A stretch of 64,000 nucleotides of DNA, from positions 40,760 through 104,759 of IMG/VR virus record IMGVR_UViG_3300025039_000014; one strand, written 5' to 3'. The DNA comes from a virus. Below, piece by piece: positions 25,683 to 34,428 of this stretch. Within the stretch, counting starts at the first letter, position 1. Each line of letters opens with the position of its first letter. The position numbers were made by a program, and so were the translations under genes. The notes under the pieces are model-generated. The model made no database searches, had not been told where the DNA came from, and was given only the letters and a program-made list of their open reading frames with translations.

Positions 25683-26489
25683 ATGATCATCCGTGACGCC
25701 GGCGATGCTATCACCCTGTCCTTGAGCACAGCCGACTTCGGCACCGTCTCCGAGGTCAACTACCGCATCATCAACGCCTCCGGCGTCACGGTGCAGGAAT
25801 CCGTGGCTGCAACTCTCGATGCCCTGTCCCAGATGGCCGTCGTCGAGATTCCGCAGTCTCTGACCGCCCTGCCCGATGACATGGACCGGATGCTGCTGAT
25901 CGTTCGTTTGGACGTCCTGGGTAGCCAGGGCTCGTTCGTTGACGAACACCTGGTCATGGTCCGTCAGCGCAAGACCCTGGTGATTCCGGCCGAGTCCTTT
26001 CAGACGGTCAACGACGCCATCCTGCGCTCGATGGACATCATCGACATCGACAACTGGCATACAGCCGACGCGGACGCCCGCCGTCTCGCGCTGATCGAAG
26101 CCGGTGCCCGCCTCAAGCGGATTCGCTACCTGGTCTTTGGCGATCGCACCTACGTGCCGATGAACCGGATCACGATCTATCCCGACCTGACCGATGACGA
26201 TGATGACTTCGGCGCACATCTGTTCGAATACATGAATCGAGACCAGTTCCTCGCCCTGCCCCGTTCGTTCCTGCGCGATCTCTACCGCGCCCAGATCATG
26301 GAAGCCGACGTGATCCTGGGACCGGAGACCGCCGAGCAGAAACGTCTGTCCGGGATCATGTCCGATACCGTCGGCGAGACCTCGCAGATGTTCCGCACTG
26401 GTCGCCCGGTCGAGCTGCCGGTTTCCAAGCGGGCATTCCGTGAGATCTGCCGCTGGATCGACAACGTCTGGAGAATTGGTCGTGGATGA
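25683..26489 (+). CDS. Head-tail connector-like protein, 268 aa
   Basis: It starts 3 bp after the previous gene. The N-terminal ~100 residues are beta-rich (ISLST-like sandwich: TLSLSTADFGTVSEVNYRI), and the C-terminal part is helical with repeated Asp (DDDDDFGAHLFEYMNRDQFL). It sits where the gp6-like adaptor is normally found, so a connector role is inferred from order. It overlaps the next gene by 8 bp. Confidence 0.6.
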   Translation: MIIRDAGDAITLSLSTADFGTVSEVNYRIINASGVTVQESVAATLDALSQMAVVEIPQSLTALPDDMDRMLLIVRLDVLGSQGSFVDEHLVMVRQRKTLVIPAESFQTVNDAILRSMDIIDIDNWHTADADARRLALIEAGARLKRIRYLVFGDRTYVPMNRITIYPDLTDDDDDFGAHLFEYMNRDQFLALPRSFLRDLYRAQIMEADVILGPETAEQKRLSGIMSDTVGETSQMFRTGRPVELPVSKRAFREICRWIDNVWRIGRG

Positions 26490-27189
26490 TCGCCTGGCGC
26501 TGCACGACAGCTATGCCGAGCAGGCGCGGCAGTTGGAGCAGCACTTCGCGTTCACCGTCACCGGCGTCAAGGAGACGGCTGTGCAACGGGCTCGCCTCAT
26601 GGGTGGGCTCGCTCGCATGATCGACGACGTGCAAAGCGGCCTGAACCTGGCGGCGGACATGCGTCGCAAGGGCTATCGCCAGCTGGTCGACGAGATCACG
26701 TCCAGCTCTCCACGGACAGGCGCCTATTTTGCAGGCAGCTCCTATTCACACGACTTCGACGGGTATTTCAGCTTCGCGGCTGAACTGGCCACGACCCGGC
26801 TTGAGCAGGACGTGAGCAACCGGATCGCGCAAGTCATGCGTGACATTCGTCAAATCGCGCTGATGTCTCGCTCCATGCGCGACAACAGACGCTGGGATCA
26901 ATCCGCAGCGCTCCTACGAGCGCGTGAGAGCGTCGAAAATCGTCTTTCCATATCAGCGGATAGACGCGGACGCGAACAGCGCACAGAGCGCTTTTCTGCG
27001 CTGCTGGTGCGAGGTCTGTCCGTGGGAATGATGGTTGACTCGACAGTGCTGCACGGGGCGACCGATCGCTACAAGCTGTTCAGCTACGACGCCGATGACC
27101 TGGGTGAACTGACTGCCGCCGAGTTCCAGGAGCGCCGGGAAGAGATTTTCCATCCACAGAGCCGTCGATTTCTTGTGCCCATATCGTAA
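26482..27189 (+). CDS. Head/neck protein of unknown family, 235 aa
   Basis: I chose GTG 26482, nine bases after GGAGAATT and overlapping the previous stop. The protein is mostly helical (residues 10-75 and 110-170), with Arg-rich ADRRGREQRTERFSALLVRG in the centre. Its TAA (27187-27189) lies inside palindrome 8. The position suggests a minor head or neck component; no known family was recognised. Confidence 0.62.
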   Translation: MDDRLALHDSYAEQARQLEQHFAFTVTGVKETAVQRARLMGGLARMIDDVQSGLNLAADMRRKGYRQLVDEITSSSPRTGAYFAGSSYSHDFDGYFSFAAELATTRLEQDVSNRIAQVMRDIRQIALMSRSMRDNRRWDQSAALLRARESVENRLSISADRRGREQRTERFSALLVRGLSVGMMVDSTVLHGATDRYKLFSYDADDLGELTAAEFQERREEIFHPQSRRFLVPIS

Positions 27190-27205
27190 GTAAGTGCTTA
27201 CTTAC
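27186..27205. promoter_or_regulatory. Palindromic operator-like site 8
   Basis: GTAAGTAAGTGCTTACTTAC. It contains the stop codon of the preceding head gene (TAA 27187-27189). TAGAAT (27219-27224) downstream could be a -10 box. Confidence 0.88.
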
Positions 27206-27223
27206 AAGGTCTCAGAGGGTAGA

Positions 27224-27586
27224 ATGACCATGTTTCGAGCCAACACGATGTGTCAGTTGCAGGCGAGAGCGGGTTTCGACGAATACGGCGATCCGCAGTT
27301 TGGTCCGTCAAAACGAATCAAGTGCTCCGTGGTTCGTCTGGCTAGATCGAGCGCTCCCTCTTCGGTTCGAGCGGACAGCTCAGGGTCACGCGGCAAGGCG
27401 GATCAGATGGAGTCCGACGCCGTTATCCTGATGCCGCCTTCCTGGGAGCCCTCGATGGGGGCAAAGGTCGCGATCCTCGGGATGACCCTCGAGATCGTCG
27501 GTATGCATCCGCGGCTCAACATCATGGGGCGCCTGGATCACTACGAGGTGAGTCTGAACGCATGGCCATCAGCGTCAAGGGCATAG
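27224..27586 (+). CDS. Head-closure-like protein, 120 aa
   Basis: I chose ATG 27224, behind CAGAGGGTAGA; ATG 27230 is also possible. A frame from GTG 27194 would begin within palindrome 8. The sequence is beta-rich with SDAVILMPPSWEPSMGAKVA and GRLDHYEVSLNAW, consistent with a small head-closure (gp9/gp16-like) protein at this position. It overlaps the next gene by 25 bp. Confidence 0.6.
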   Translation: MTMFRANTMCQLQARAGFDEYGDPQFGPSKRIKCSVVRLARSSAPSSVRADSSGSRGKADQMESDAVILMPPSWEPSMGAKVAILGMTLEIVGMHPRLNIMGRLDHYEVSLNAWPSASRA

Positions 27587-28044
27587 GCACTCTCAATCGG
27601 CGTCTGGAGACAATCTCCGAGCGCACCGATCGCGAACTATCCCTGCTGCTCAAGAAGGCGGCCATGGAGATGAAGCACCGCGTCGAGCAACAGACGCACC
27701 GCGACACCGGCGCGCTGGAGTCGGCGATTCGTCTCAAGGAGACGCGAACTGGCATCAACGGTCGGCGTGCCTACGAGGTTTTCGTCGATCCCGAAAAGCG
27801 CCGTAGGGTAAAGCGCAAGGGTTCCTGGTCTCGCCAGCGTGTCGCGACCTACGCCCGGCGTCTCGAGAATGGAGACTGGGGCGATAAGCTCGGGCCTCGC
27901 TCTCGCGCCAAGAACAATGAGATCGCTGGCAGTGGCATGCGAGTGGGACCAGGGTTTTTCTCGCGTAGCGCAGCCTACGTCTACGACCGGTATATCGGCC
28001 AGATGCGCCGAGCTGTGAAGCGCATAACGCGCAGGAGGCGGTGA
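27562..28044 (+). CDS. HK97 gp10-like neck/tail-completion protein
   Basis: 160 residues. The opening (MAISVKGIGTLNRRLETISE) and the helix KKAAMEMKHRVEQQTHRDTG followed by SAIRLKETRTG are typical of the HK97 gp10 family. The rest is Arg-rich (KRRRVKRKGSWSRQRVATYA). It probably works as the tail-terminator or neck adaptor. It is in an overlapping run: 25 bp with the previous gene, 1 bp with the next. Confidence 0.75.
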   Translation: MAISVKGIGTLNRRLETISERTDRELSLLLKKAAMEMKHRVEQQTHRDTGALESAIRLKETRTGINGRRAYEVFVDPEKRRRVKRKGSWSRQRVATYARRLENGDWGDKLGPRSRAKNNEIAGSGMRVGPGFFSRSAAYVYDRYIGQMRRAVKRITRRRR

Positions 28045-28418
28045 TGATCGCGATGGCAATTGCCAACCGGCTGCGCGGCGTGATCGACGACGCCCCGGTC
28101 CACTTCAACTTCATTCCGGCGGATGAGCAGATCGCCATCATGGTCGATTCGCCAATCCCCGGATTCGAGCTCGATCCCGAACTACCGGGCTACTTCAACG
28201 ATATGTTCGAGGTCGTGATTCGGCACACCACAGCGCGTCATGGGCTGGAACTGTGCCGACAGGCCGTCGACAAGCTGGTCATCACAAACCAGCGGTTCGG
28301 CGATTATCACTTCAACTTCATCCGTGCGATCACCGAGCCCGCGGTATACCCAACGGCCAAAAGTGGACTCCGAGAGTTCGCGGTTCGCTTCGAGTTCAGT
28401 TGTTACCAAGCCATCTGA
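28044..28418 (+). CDS. Tail-terminator-like protein, 124 aa
   Basis: I chose ATG 28044, overlapping the previous TGA by one base; GTG 28041 is the alternative. The protein has the order seen in lambda U-like terminators: helix MAIANRLRGVIDDAPVHF, central beta strands with FEVVIRHTTARHGLELCRQA, and a C-terminal strand EFAVRFEFSCYQ. The position directly before the tube protein supports this. No specific motif was used. Confidence 0.6.
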   Translation: MIAMAIANRLRGVIDDAPVHFNFIPADEQIAIMVDSPIPGFELDPELPGYFNDMFEVVIRHTTARHGLELCRQAVDKLVITNQRFGDYHFNFIRAITEPAVYPTAKSGLREFAVRFEFSCYQAI

Positions 28419-28433
28419 CACAGGAGAGACACA

Positions 28434-28913
28434 ATGGCTCGCGAAAACATCAAACTGGGTGCGTGCAATGTCACGTTCAAAGACACTGCGTTGGGTCTGA
28501 CCAAGGGTGGCGTCGAGGTCGCAGTCGAAACCACCACTTACGAAGTCAACGTCGATCAGCACGGTGATGCGGCCGTTGACGAGTGGATCACCAAGCGTGC
28601 ATTCACCGTCACAGTGCCGCTGGCCGAAACCACACTGGAACTACTCGGCCTGGCCCTGCCCGGCTCAACCGTCATTGCCGGGCAACTGGTCGTCAAGAAT
28701 GCGGTCGGTCTGTCTCTCATCGACGGCGCCGGCGAGCTTTCGCTGATGCCGCAGAACGGCACCGCCGATGACAAGGTGGTCTTTCCGAAGGCGAACACCG
28801 CCGGCAACTTCTCGTTCGCGTATCGCCACAACGAAGAGCGCGTCTACTCGGTGGAATTCAAGGTCTACCCGGATGACGAGCAGGTGTTGGCCATGTTCGG
28901 CACTGCTGTATGA
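28434..28913 (+). CDS. Major tail tube protein
   Basis: 159 residues, beta-rich throughout, as expected for the tube fold: VEVAVETTTYEVNVDQHGDA, then AFTVTVPLAETTLELLGLAL, and a final FSFAYRHNEERVYSVEFKVY. It has a good ribosome binding site (CAGGAGAGACACA). It is the single gene between the terminator-like gene and palindrome 9 plus a terminator, in the same arrangement as the capsid gene. Confidence 0.82.
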   Translation: MARENIKLGACNVTFKDTALGLTKGGVEVAVETTTYEVNVDQHGDAAVDEWITKRAFTVTVPLAETTLELLGLALPGSTVIAGQLVVKNAVGLSLIDGAGELSLMPQNGTADDKVVFPKANTAGNFSFAYRHNEERVYSVEFKVYPDDEQVLAMFGTAV

Positions 28914-28927
28914 TTTGAGGCTAGACA

Positions 28928-28947
28928 GTAAGTCAGCACTTACTTAC
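28928..28947. promoter_or_regulatory. Palindromic operator-like site 9
   Basis: GTAAGTCAGCACTTACTTAC, 15 bp after the tail tube stop and 4 bp before a terminator. Confidence 0.82.
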
Positions 28948-28951
28948 TATT

Positions 28952-28975
28952 AGGGGCCTGAGATGGCCCCTTTTT
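28952..28975 (+). terminator. Intrinsic terminator after the tail tube gene
   Basis: AGGGGCC/GGCCCCT stem with a 6-base loop and a run of T. It has the same layout as the one behind the capsid gene. Confidence 0.88.
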
Positions 28976-28995
28976 CGTTCCCCGGAGCAACACCC

Positions 28996-29337
28996 ATGGA
29001 AATCCTCAACCTCGACGAAATGAGCAATGTGGTGAAGCAGTTCACCTACAAAGGCGAGACCTACGACATCTGCGAGATCAGCCTGGACGGCTTCATCGAG
29101 ATGACGACAGCTCAGAAAGACGCAGAGGCGAAGGAAGCCGCCGGGGAGATGACCCAGAAAGACCTGATCGTGTCCTACCGCGACATGATCAAACGGATGA
29201 TTCCGGCGATCACCAACGAGACGCTGGGCTCGATGTCGATGCGTCAGCTCAAGACCCTGATGGATTTCATCAACACCGGCGAGATCGACCAGGACATCAT
29301 CGAGCAGGCCAAAGCCGAAGCTGACGCAAAAAAGTAA
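28996..29337 (+). CDS. Tail assembly chaperone G-like, 113 aa
   Basis: I chose ATG 28996 behind CCCGGAGCAAC; an upstream in-frame ATG (28963) lies inside the terminator. The sequence begins MEILNLDEMSNVVKQFTYKG and is helical after residue 30, as is usual for G-type chaperones that bind the tape measure protein. It ends GCA AAA AAG TAA: the A-AAA-AAG run is a -1 frameshift site, producing a longer G-GT form. The start, size and place before the tape measure gene are all standard. Confidence 0.85.
   Translation: MEILNLDEMSNVVKQFTYKGETYDICEISLDGFIEMTTAQKDAEAKEAAGEMTQKDLIVSYRDMIKRMIPAITNETLGSMSMRQLKTLMDFINTGEIDQDIIEQAKAEADAKK
29328..29334 (+). promoter_or_regulatory. Programmed -1 frameshift site A-AAA-AAG
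   Basis: The heptamer lies in the correct phase (A AAA AAG) directly before the G stop codon at 29335. The -1 frame is open from here to 29669. This is the best slippery sequence for the E. coli ribosome and is the conserved tail-chaperone mechanism. Confidence 0.9.
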
Positions 29338-29669
29338 GCGGGTCAGATGAGCCGGAAATCGAGGCGATAGACCTCGGTTTTTACCTGTCCCGCGTGATGC
29401 GGTTCTACGCCATGAACTACAGGGAAGTCCTCGCGCTTCCCTTGCACACGTTCTGGATGCTGAACCGAAATGTTTCCCGAATCCAAGCCGAAGAAGACCT
29501 TCGCGCATTCCGCCTCCTGGTAGCTGCACAGCATGGGGAAGGTGCCGCCGAGACGTTCCGTGATCTCCAGACAGAGATCGGCACGCCGGTCGTCACTGTT
29601 GCCCGCATGCAAACCGGTGCGATCCAGCGCCTAAAGCAGTTGGCGGGAGCAGGGAATGAACGACGATGA
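29328..29669 (+). CDS. GT extension of the tail assembly chaperone
   Basis: This frame is reached by -1 slippage from the G gene and would yield a G-GT fusion of about 224 residues (28996-29669). The T part includes DEPEIEAIDLGFYLSRVMRF and AMNYREVLALPLHTFWMLNR, with no good independent start near its beginning; an internal start at GTG 29394 has no ribosome binding site. It overlaps the tape measure start by 14 bp. The fusion is needed in small amounts for tail length control in lambda-like phages. Confidence 0.85.
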   Translation, partial: KKVSGSDEPEIEAIDLGFYLSRVMRFYAMNYREVLALPLHTFWMLNRNVSRIQAEEDLRAFRLLVAAQHGEGAAETFRDLQTEIGTPVVTVARMQTGAIQRLKQLAGAGNERR

Positions 29670-32600
29670 CATTCAGGTAGTCCTGACCCTCGAGGACCAG
29701 GAATTCACTCTCGGCATCAAGAATGCCAAGCGGCTCATCAACGAATTTCGAGGCAGCGTCCACTCAGCCGCTTCATCGAACAAGAAGCTCGATACCTCCT
29801 TCGAGCACCTGGTCAGTCGAACCCGCGATTTCACCGTCATTCTAGCCGGCGCCCAAGCCGCCCTTCGCACGATCTGGGATACCACTGTCGGTTGGCAGAT
29901 GCAGATCATGCGCGCAGCCGGCGACATCGAAAAATTCCAGGTGATGATGAAGGGTATGTCGCAGGAGACCAGCAACGCCTCCCGCGAGCTGGAAGCTCTC
30001 AGCAATACCAAGTTCATTACCACGTTCGCTCAAAACGCTCCCTTCAAGATGGACGCGCTGATCGACACCTTCGTCAAACTCAAGACGGTCGGCATCGATC
30101 CCACCAACGGCAGCATGAAGTCGCTCACCGACTCGGTGGCGGCCTTCGGCGGCAACTCCGACATCCTTCACCGCGCCTCGATCGCTATCCAGCAGATGGT
30201 CGGTAAAGGCGTCATCTCGATGGAAGAACTTCGCCAGCAATTGGGTGAAGCCGTCCCGCGTGCCATGGAAATCATGGCTCGATCGATGGACCTGTCGATG
30301 GGCGAACTGGTCGGAAAGATCCAGACCGGCACCGTGGAGTCGCGTTCAGCCATCTCCAAGATGCTGTCAGAGATGACATTGGTCTTTGGCGGTGCCGGCG
30401 ATCGCATGATGACGACCTGGGACGGCGTGCTCCAGTCACTTGAGGTGAAGTGGAAGCTGTTCCTCAAGGAAGTCGCTGGTGATGGTGACGATGCCAGCAG
30501 CTATTTCAGCACGATCAAGGAAATGGGCCGAGACCTGTCTGACTGGCTCTCTTCTCCCGAAGGATTGCAGTTCGCCAAGGACATGAGCGCTGCCCTCGCC
30601 GACATGGCTATCAAAGCGCAGGAGCTCTTCACCTGGGTCTATCAGAACCGCGACGCCATCATTCAGCTCGGCAAGGCAATGCTGACCTATTTCGTTGCCT
30701 CGCGCATCACGATGGGTATCGCCAACATCATCGGTGCGCTGCGCAACATGAGCGTATCGACTGGCATGGTGGCGACAGGCATGCGGGACTTCTCTTCGCA
30801 GATCGGGAAAGTCCGGGCGGCAAATAGCGCTATGCAGGCATCGCTTGCCACCTCGAACAGCGCGATGATGAACCTCAGCACCCGCGCCACGACACTGGTC
30901 GGCAACGTCGGTCGCATCGGCCTGGCTTTTGCGGGCCTCGCGGGGCCGATCGGTATTGCTGTGTCGATTATCGGCACCGCAGCGATGGCATTCATCAACA
31001 TGCGCCGGGAGAGTAACGAGCTCGCGGCCAGCATCATTCGAACGCGAGGTGTTGCAGCCACCGACAAGACGCTTGATGAGCTGGCCGAGCAGCGCGAGGA
31101 ACTGGATCGTCAGTTGGCCAACCAGCAGAAGACTCTCCAGAACATCGAGGGCGGAAGCGGTCAAAATCTTCTCGCGAGACTACTCGGCTCTGACAATGAG
31201 AGCAGCAGCGAGATCGTTAAGGGTCAGCTTGAGAAGACCCAGAATGAAATTCAGAAAAACCTCGAGGCCACCCGGCTATCGACAGAGGCCATGACGCAGC
31301 GTCAGGTCGATTTGGCGGTGTCTGCGACGCAGCGAATCGTCAGTGACGGCATGTCACCACTACAGGCAGCTTTCGATAAACGAAGTGTCGAGCTGTCGAA
31401 GCAGCTCAATGACGCCAAGGGCGACGCCAAAGTCGTGAAGCAGATTCACGACGATCGCCTGTCGGCCGCAGAGAATCTGCGCGACGGTCAGGTAGAAATC
31501 CTTGATCAGCAGATTGTGGCTGAGCGTGGTCGCCTGGCGAAATTGCAGGAGCTCAATGGCGCGATCACGGATGAAGAACAGGCGTCCAGCAACGCTGTCG
31601 TCAACTACCTGAACGATCGCAAGACTCAGGTAGCCCAAGCATTCGAGAATTTCCGGCAGACCTACAACGCGGCGAACCAGTTCGTCGTCAAGCCGACGAA
31701 GCCGACGAAGCTATCCAAGGCAGACGACCCCGCTTATATCGCCAAGCAGCAATCGGATGCGGCGATCAATTCCGCCGAACGTCTTTTCAAGTCGCTGGAT
31801 GTTCAGGCAGCGAAGGCGCAGGGTCAGCTGGCAGAGACTAACCCCATTCTCGAACAAACCAACGAGAAACTTCGACAGCTCTGGTCACAGGTCAGAGTCG
31901 AGGACATGCCAGCGTTCGAAGCGTTCAGCGAAAGCGCCCGCGAAGCCGCCGAAAACCTCTATCAGTTGCAGCAGCAGAAGAAGGCAACCGATGAGAGCGA
32001 TCGCGCCTACATGAAGATGTTGGGCGACACTGCCGGCGCTCTGGACGACACCGAAGAGGGACGACTGCTTCGCGCTAAGGTGCAAACCCTCGAGATCGCC
32101 GAGCAGGTCAAAGAATACGACAAGCTGATCGCCCGGATGCGCGAGTTCAACGTCGCGCCGGAAGAGATTCAGAAACTCGAGGCTGCCAAAGCCGCCTATC
32201 AGTCATCGGCCATGGACAAGGTCTCTCGCGATGCCGAATCGTCCTGGCAGTCGATGCTGCGCAGCATGCGCGAGTTCAAGACCGACTGGGCGGGCATGTG
32301 GCAGGACTCGTCCAACATGGCGATCGACGAGATGGTCCGGTTCGCCAAGTCGGGCAAGCTCTCCATGACCGGACTCATCGACCACGTCCTCGAGCAGCTT
32401 CTTCGCATCCAGTTGCAGAAGAGCATGGTTACGCCTCTGAGCAATCTGCTCGATGCCGGCGTCAACGCGGCGGTGGGTTACTACACCGGCGGCATGGGCG
32501 GTGCGCAATCCTATACCGGATCATTCGGCGCCAACCTCGGCACCGGCTCTCAGACCCAATCCTACGGCGGCAACTTCGGCTCCTACCTCAAGACCACCGC

Positions 32601-32949
32601 AAGCGCGATGGGCAACATCATGACCGAGTGGGGGCCGGCCAAGCTCAACAAATACGCCAAGGGTGGCATCGCCAAGTCACCACAGATTTCCGTATTCGGC
32701 GAGGGCGCCACGCCGGAAGCCTACGTCCCCCTGCCCGACGGCCGCTCGATCCCGGTGACGATGTCCGGCGGCGGCCAGGGCACACCGAATGTCCAGTTCA
32801 ACCTGATCAACCAGTCCGGCCAAGAAGTCTCCGCAGAGCAGCAGGGAGGCGGCCGATTCGATGGCGAAACCTTCGTGCTCGATGTGGTCCTCAAGGCGGT
32901 CAATCGACCCGGCGATTTCCGTGATGGCATGAAAGGAGCAATGCGCTAA
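29656..32949 (+). CDS. Tail tape measure protein
   Basis: 1097 residues. The N-terminal ~330 residues hold the conserved tape-measure domain (ALSNTKFITTFAQNAPFKMD, then VGKGVISMEELRQQLGEAVP). Hydrophobic helices lie near residues 410-450 (LAFAGLAGPIGIAVSIIGTA). Residues 460-900 are a long helical repeat region whose length sets the tail length (roughly 150-165 nm if 0.15 nm per residue, a rule of thumb). The C-terminal 150 residues are Gly/Ser-rich and compact (AKSPQISVFGEGATPEAYVP), like other tape measures. Confidence 0.92.
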   Translation: MNDDDIQVVLTLEDQEFTLGIKNAKRLINEFRGSVHSAASSNKKLDTSFEHLVSRTRDFTVILAGAQAALRTIWDTTVGWQMQIMRAAGDIEKFQVMMKGMSQETSNASRELEALSNTKFITTFAQNAPFKMDALIDTFVKLKTVGIDPTNGSMKSLTDSVAAFGGNSDILHRASIAIQQMVGKGVISMEELRQQLGEAVPRAMEIMARSMDLSMGELVGKIQTGTVESRSAISKMLSEMTLVFGGAGDRMMTTWDGVLQSLEVKWKLFLKEVAGDGDDASSYFSTIKEMGRDLSDWLSSPEGLQFAKDMSAALADMAIKAQELFTWVYQNRDAIIQLGKAMLTYFVASRITMGIANIIGALRNMSVSTGMVATGMRDFSSQIGKVRAANSAMQASLATSNSAMMNLSTRATTLVGNVGRIGLAFAGLAGPIGIAVSIIGTAAMAFINMRRESNELAASIIRTRGVAATDKTLDELAEQREELDRQLANQQKTLQNIEGGSGQNLLARLLGSDNESSSEIVKGQLEKTQNEIQKNLEATRLSTEAMTQRQVDLAVSATQRIVSDGMSPLQAAFDKRSVELSKQLNDAKGDAKVVKQIHDDRLSAAENLRDGQVEILDQQIVAERGRLAKLQELNGAITDEEQASSNAVVNYLNDRKTQVAQAFENFRQTYNAANQFVVKPTKPTKLSKADDPAYIAKQQSDAAINSAERLFKSLDVQAAKAQGQLAETNPILEQTNEKLRQLWSQVRVEDMPAFEAFSESAREAAENLYQLQQQKKATDESDRAYMKMLGDTAGALDDTEEGRLLRAKVQTLEIAEQVKEYDKLIARMREFNVAPEEIQKLEAAKAAYQSSAMDKVSRDAESSWQSMLRSMREFKTDWAGMWQDSSNMAIDEMVRFAKSGKLSMTGLIDHVLEQLLRIQLQKSMVTPLSNLLDAGVNAAVGYYTGGMGGAQSYTGSFGANLGTGSQTQSYGGNFGSYLKTTASAMGNIMTEWGPAKLNKYAKGGIAKSPQISVFGEGATPEAYVPLPDGRSIPVTMSGGGQGTPNVQFNLINQSGQEVSAEQQGGGRFDGETFVLDVVLKAVNRPGDFRDGMKGAMR

Positions 32950-33326
32950 TGGCCTACGAAACGATGCCTAACTTCGGGGCGATGCCGGGCACCACCCAGG
33001 AGGACTCGGAGAAGTTCGCAACCTCTCGCGAAGACAACGCCGTCGGTCAGAACACCGAAGGCGGCTACACCATTTCACGCCCGAAGAATGGTCAGCCGGC
33101 GCGCCGCCTGTTCGAGACGGGCTTCGGCCCGCTCAACAACGTCCAGAAGGAACAGCTTGAAGAGTTCGACAACCGCGTCGGCACCATCAAGCCCTTCTAC
33201 TACCAGCATCCACGCAACGGCGAGCTGATCCTTTGCCAACTTCAGGAGCGCTTGAAGTTCTCCTATATCGGCAAAGGCACCACGGCACGGTGGAACGTCA
33301 CCCTCATCAAGCTGCGAGAAGTCTAA
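32949..33326 (+). CDS. Lambda M-like minor tail protein
   Basis: 125 residues, overlapping the tape measure stop by one base. The sequence carries FNxG-like PARRLFETGFGPLNNVQKEQ and TIKPFYYQHPRNGELILCQL, with a final strand RWNVTLIKLREV. The size and position between the tape measure and L-like genes fit the gpM family, which begins the tail tip. Overlap with the next start is one base. Confidence 0.75.
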   Translation: MAYETMPNFGAMPGTTQEDSEKFATSREDNAVGQNTEGGYTISRPKNGQPARRLFETGFGPLNNVQKEQLEEFDNRVGTIKPFYYQHPRNGELILCQLQERLKFSYIGKGTTARWNVTLIKLREV

Positions 33327-33952
33327 TGGCCAACCACCACTCCATCGCTACCGTGATCGACAAGAACCGCGTCGCCTCCCTGGAGGCGTTTGTGCCGATG
33401 ATGGTGATCGAGGTCATCAACGACAAGACCGGCGCTCATGTCGATACCCTGCGAGTCTGCAAAAACGGCAACGCTGACCTGACCTATCGGGGTGACCTCT
33501 ACGTGTCGACGGACTTCAAGATGTCGTTCACGACCGAAGCCGACCGCCCTTCCGAATGCAACATCAATTTCTTCGATCGCACCAGTGTCGTCACCCGCTA
33601 CATGGAGACCTATCGCGGCGGCATCGGCTTCAAGATCGATCTGTTCTTCGTCAACACCGGTGACATGAGCCAGCCGCCCGAGTTCAAGGAAACCTTCTCG
33701 GTGCGCAGCGCATCAGCGGACACCGGCACCTACATGATCACCTTCACCCTGGGCATGGAAAACCCTTTGTCACTGCGCGTGCCGCGCCGGACTCAGCGTC
33801 GAGACCGGTGTCAGTGGCGCTACAAGGGCGACGAGTGTCGCTACTCCGGGAGTCTGAAATCGTGCGACTACACTTTGCAGGGCGATAACGGCTGCGCCGC
33901 CCACAACAACGTGAAGTATTTCGGTGGATTCCCTGGCATTAACCCCGCATAA
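33326..33952 (+). CDS. Lambda L-like tail-tip protein with Cys cluster
   Basis: I chose ATG 33326, overlapping the M stop by one base. It has 208 residues, close to lambda gpL (232). The N-terminal part is beta-rich (FVPMMVIEVINDKTGAHVDT). The C-terminal ~50 residues contain four spaced Cys (RCQWRYKGDEC, SCDYTL, GCAAHNN), matching the pattern that binds an iron-sulfur cluster in lambda gpL. Only the spacing was seen; cluster binding is known for the family. Palindrome 10 follows 3 bp after the stop. Confidence 0.8.
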   Translation: MANHHSIATVIDKNRVASLEAFVPMMVIEVINDKTGAHVDTLRVCKNGNADLTYRGDLYVSTDFKMSFTTEADRPSECNINFFDRTSVVTRYMETYRGGIGFKIDLFFVNTGDMSQPPEFKETFSVRSASADTGTYMITFTLGMENPLSLRVPRRTQRRDRCQWRYKGDECRYSGSLKSCDYTLQGDNGCAAHNNVKYFGGFPGINPA

Positions 33953-33955
33953 TGA

Positions 33956-33975
33956 GTAAGTAAATGCTTACTTAC
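33956..33975. promoter_or_regulatory. Palindromic operator-like site 10
   Basis: GTAAGTAAATGCTTACTTAC. It contains the start ATG (33964-33966) of the K-like gene, so bound protein would cover the start of that gene's coding sequence. Confidence 0.88.
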
Positions 33976-34428
33976 TCTGATCTCCTAACTGCGACTTTCC
34001 GCTACAACGCACGCGGCCCCAGCCATTTCGATTGCTATGGCCTTTGCATGGAGGTGTCCCGCCGACTCGGCAGGACGCTACCCGAAATTCTGACCCCCAA
34101 CGGACTGCTGAACATGCAGGAGTTGCTGCGCGAAGAGACCGAAAACGGCATTCGCTGGCGTCCTGTCCCGGCAACCGAAGGCGAATGGGGTGTCATGACG
34201 GGCCATCCACGCATCGGTCCACCCATCGAATACGGGATCAAGTCGGGCGCGATCGCCTACTTCCGAGTCAAGGGCTTGCTGGCGCACGTCGGAATCATCA
34301 TCGGCCCTGACAGGTTTCTACACGCCTGGGAAAGGGCCGGTGGGGTTTGTTGCGAAAGGCTGTCCGCCTGGGAACCTCGCTTGGTAGGAATCTATGAGCA
34401 CAAGTCTGATCCCCGTTGTCCAGATTGA
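33964..34428 (+). CDS. Lambda K-like NlpC/P60 tail peptidase
   Basis: 154 residues. The catalytic Cys lies in HFDCYGLCMEV (residue ~23) and the His in LAHVGIIIGPDRFLHAWERA (residue ~103), the C-H order of NlpC/P60 enzymes that cleave peptidoglycan or process tail-tip proteins. The in-frame start must be ATG 33964 within palindrome 10: a stop codon (TAA) precedes it directly and the next Met lies beyond the catalytic Cys. No Shine-Dalgarno sequence is visible. It overlaps the J-like gene by 35 bp. Confidence 0.85.
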   Translation: MLTYSDLLTATFRYNARGPSHFDCYGLCMEVSRRLGRTLPEILTPNGLLNMQELLREETENGIRWRPVPATEGEWGVMTGHPRIGPPIEYGIKSGAIAYFRVKGLLAHVGIIIGPDRFLHAWERAGGVCCERLSAWEPRLVGIYEHKSDPRCPD

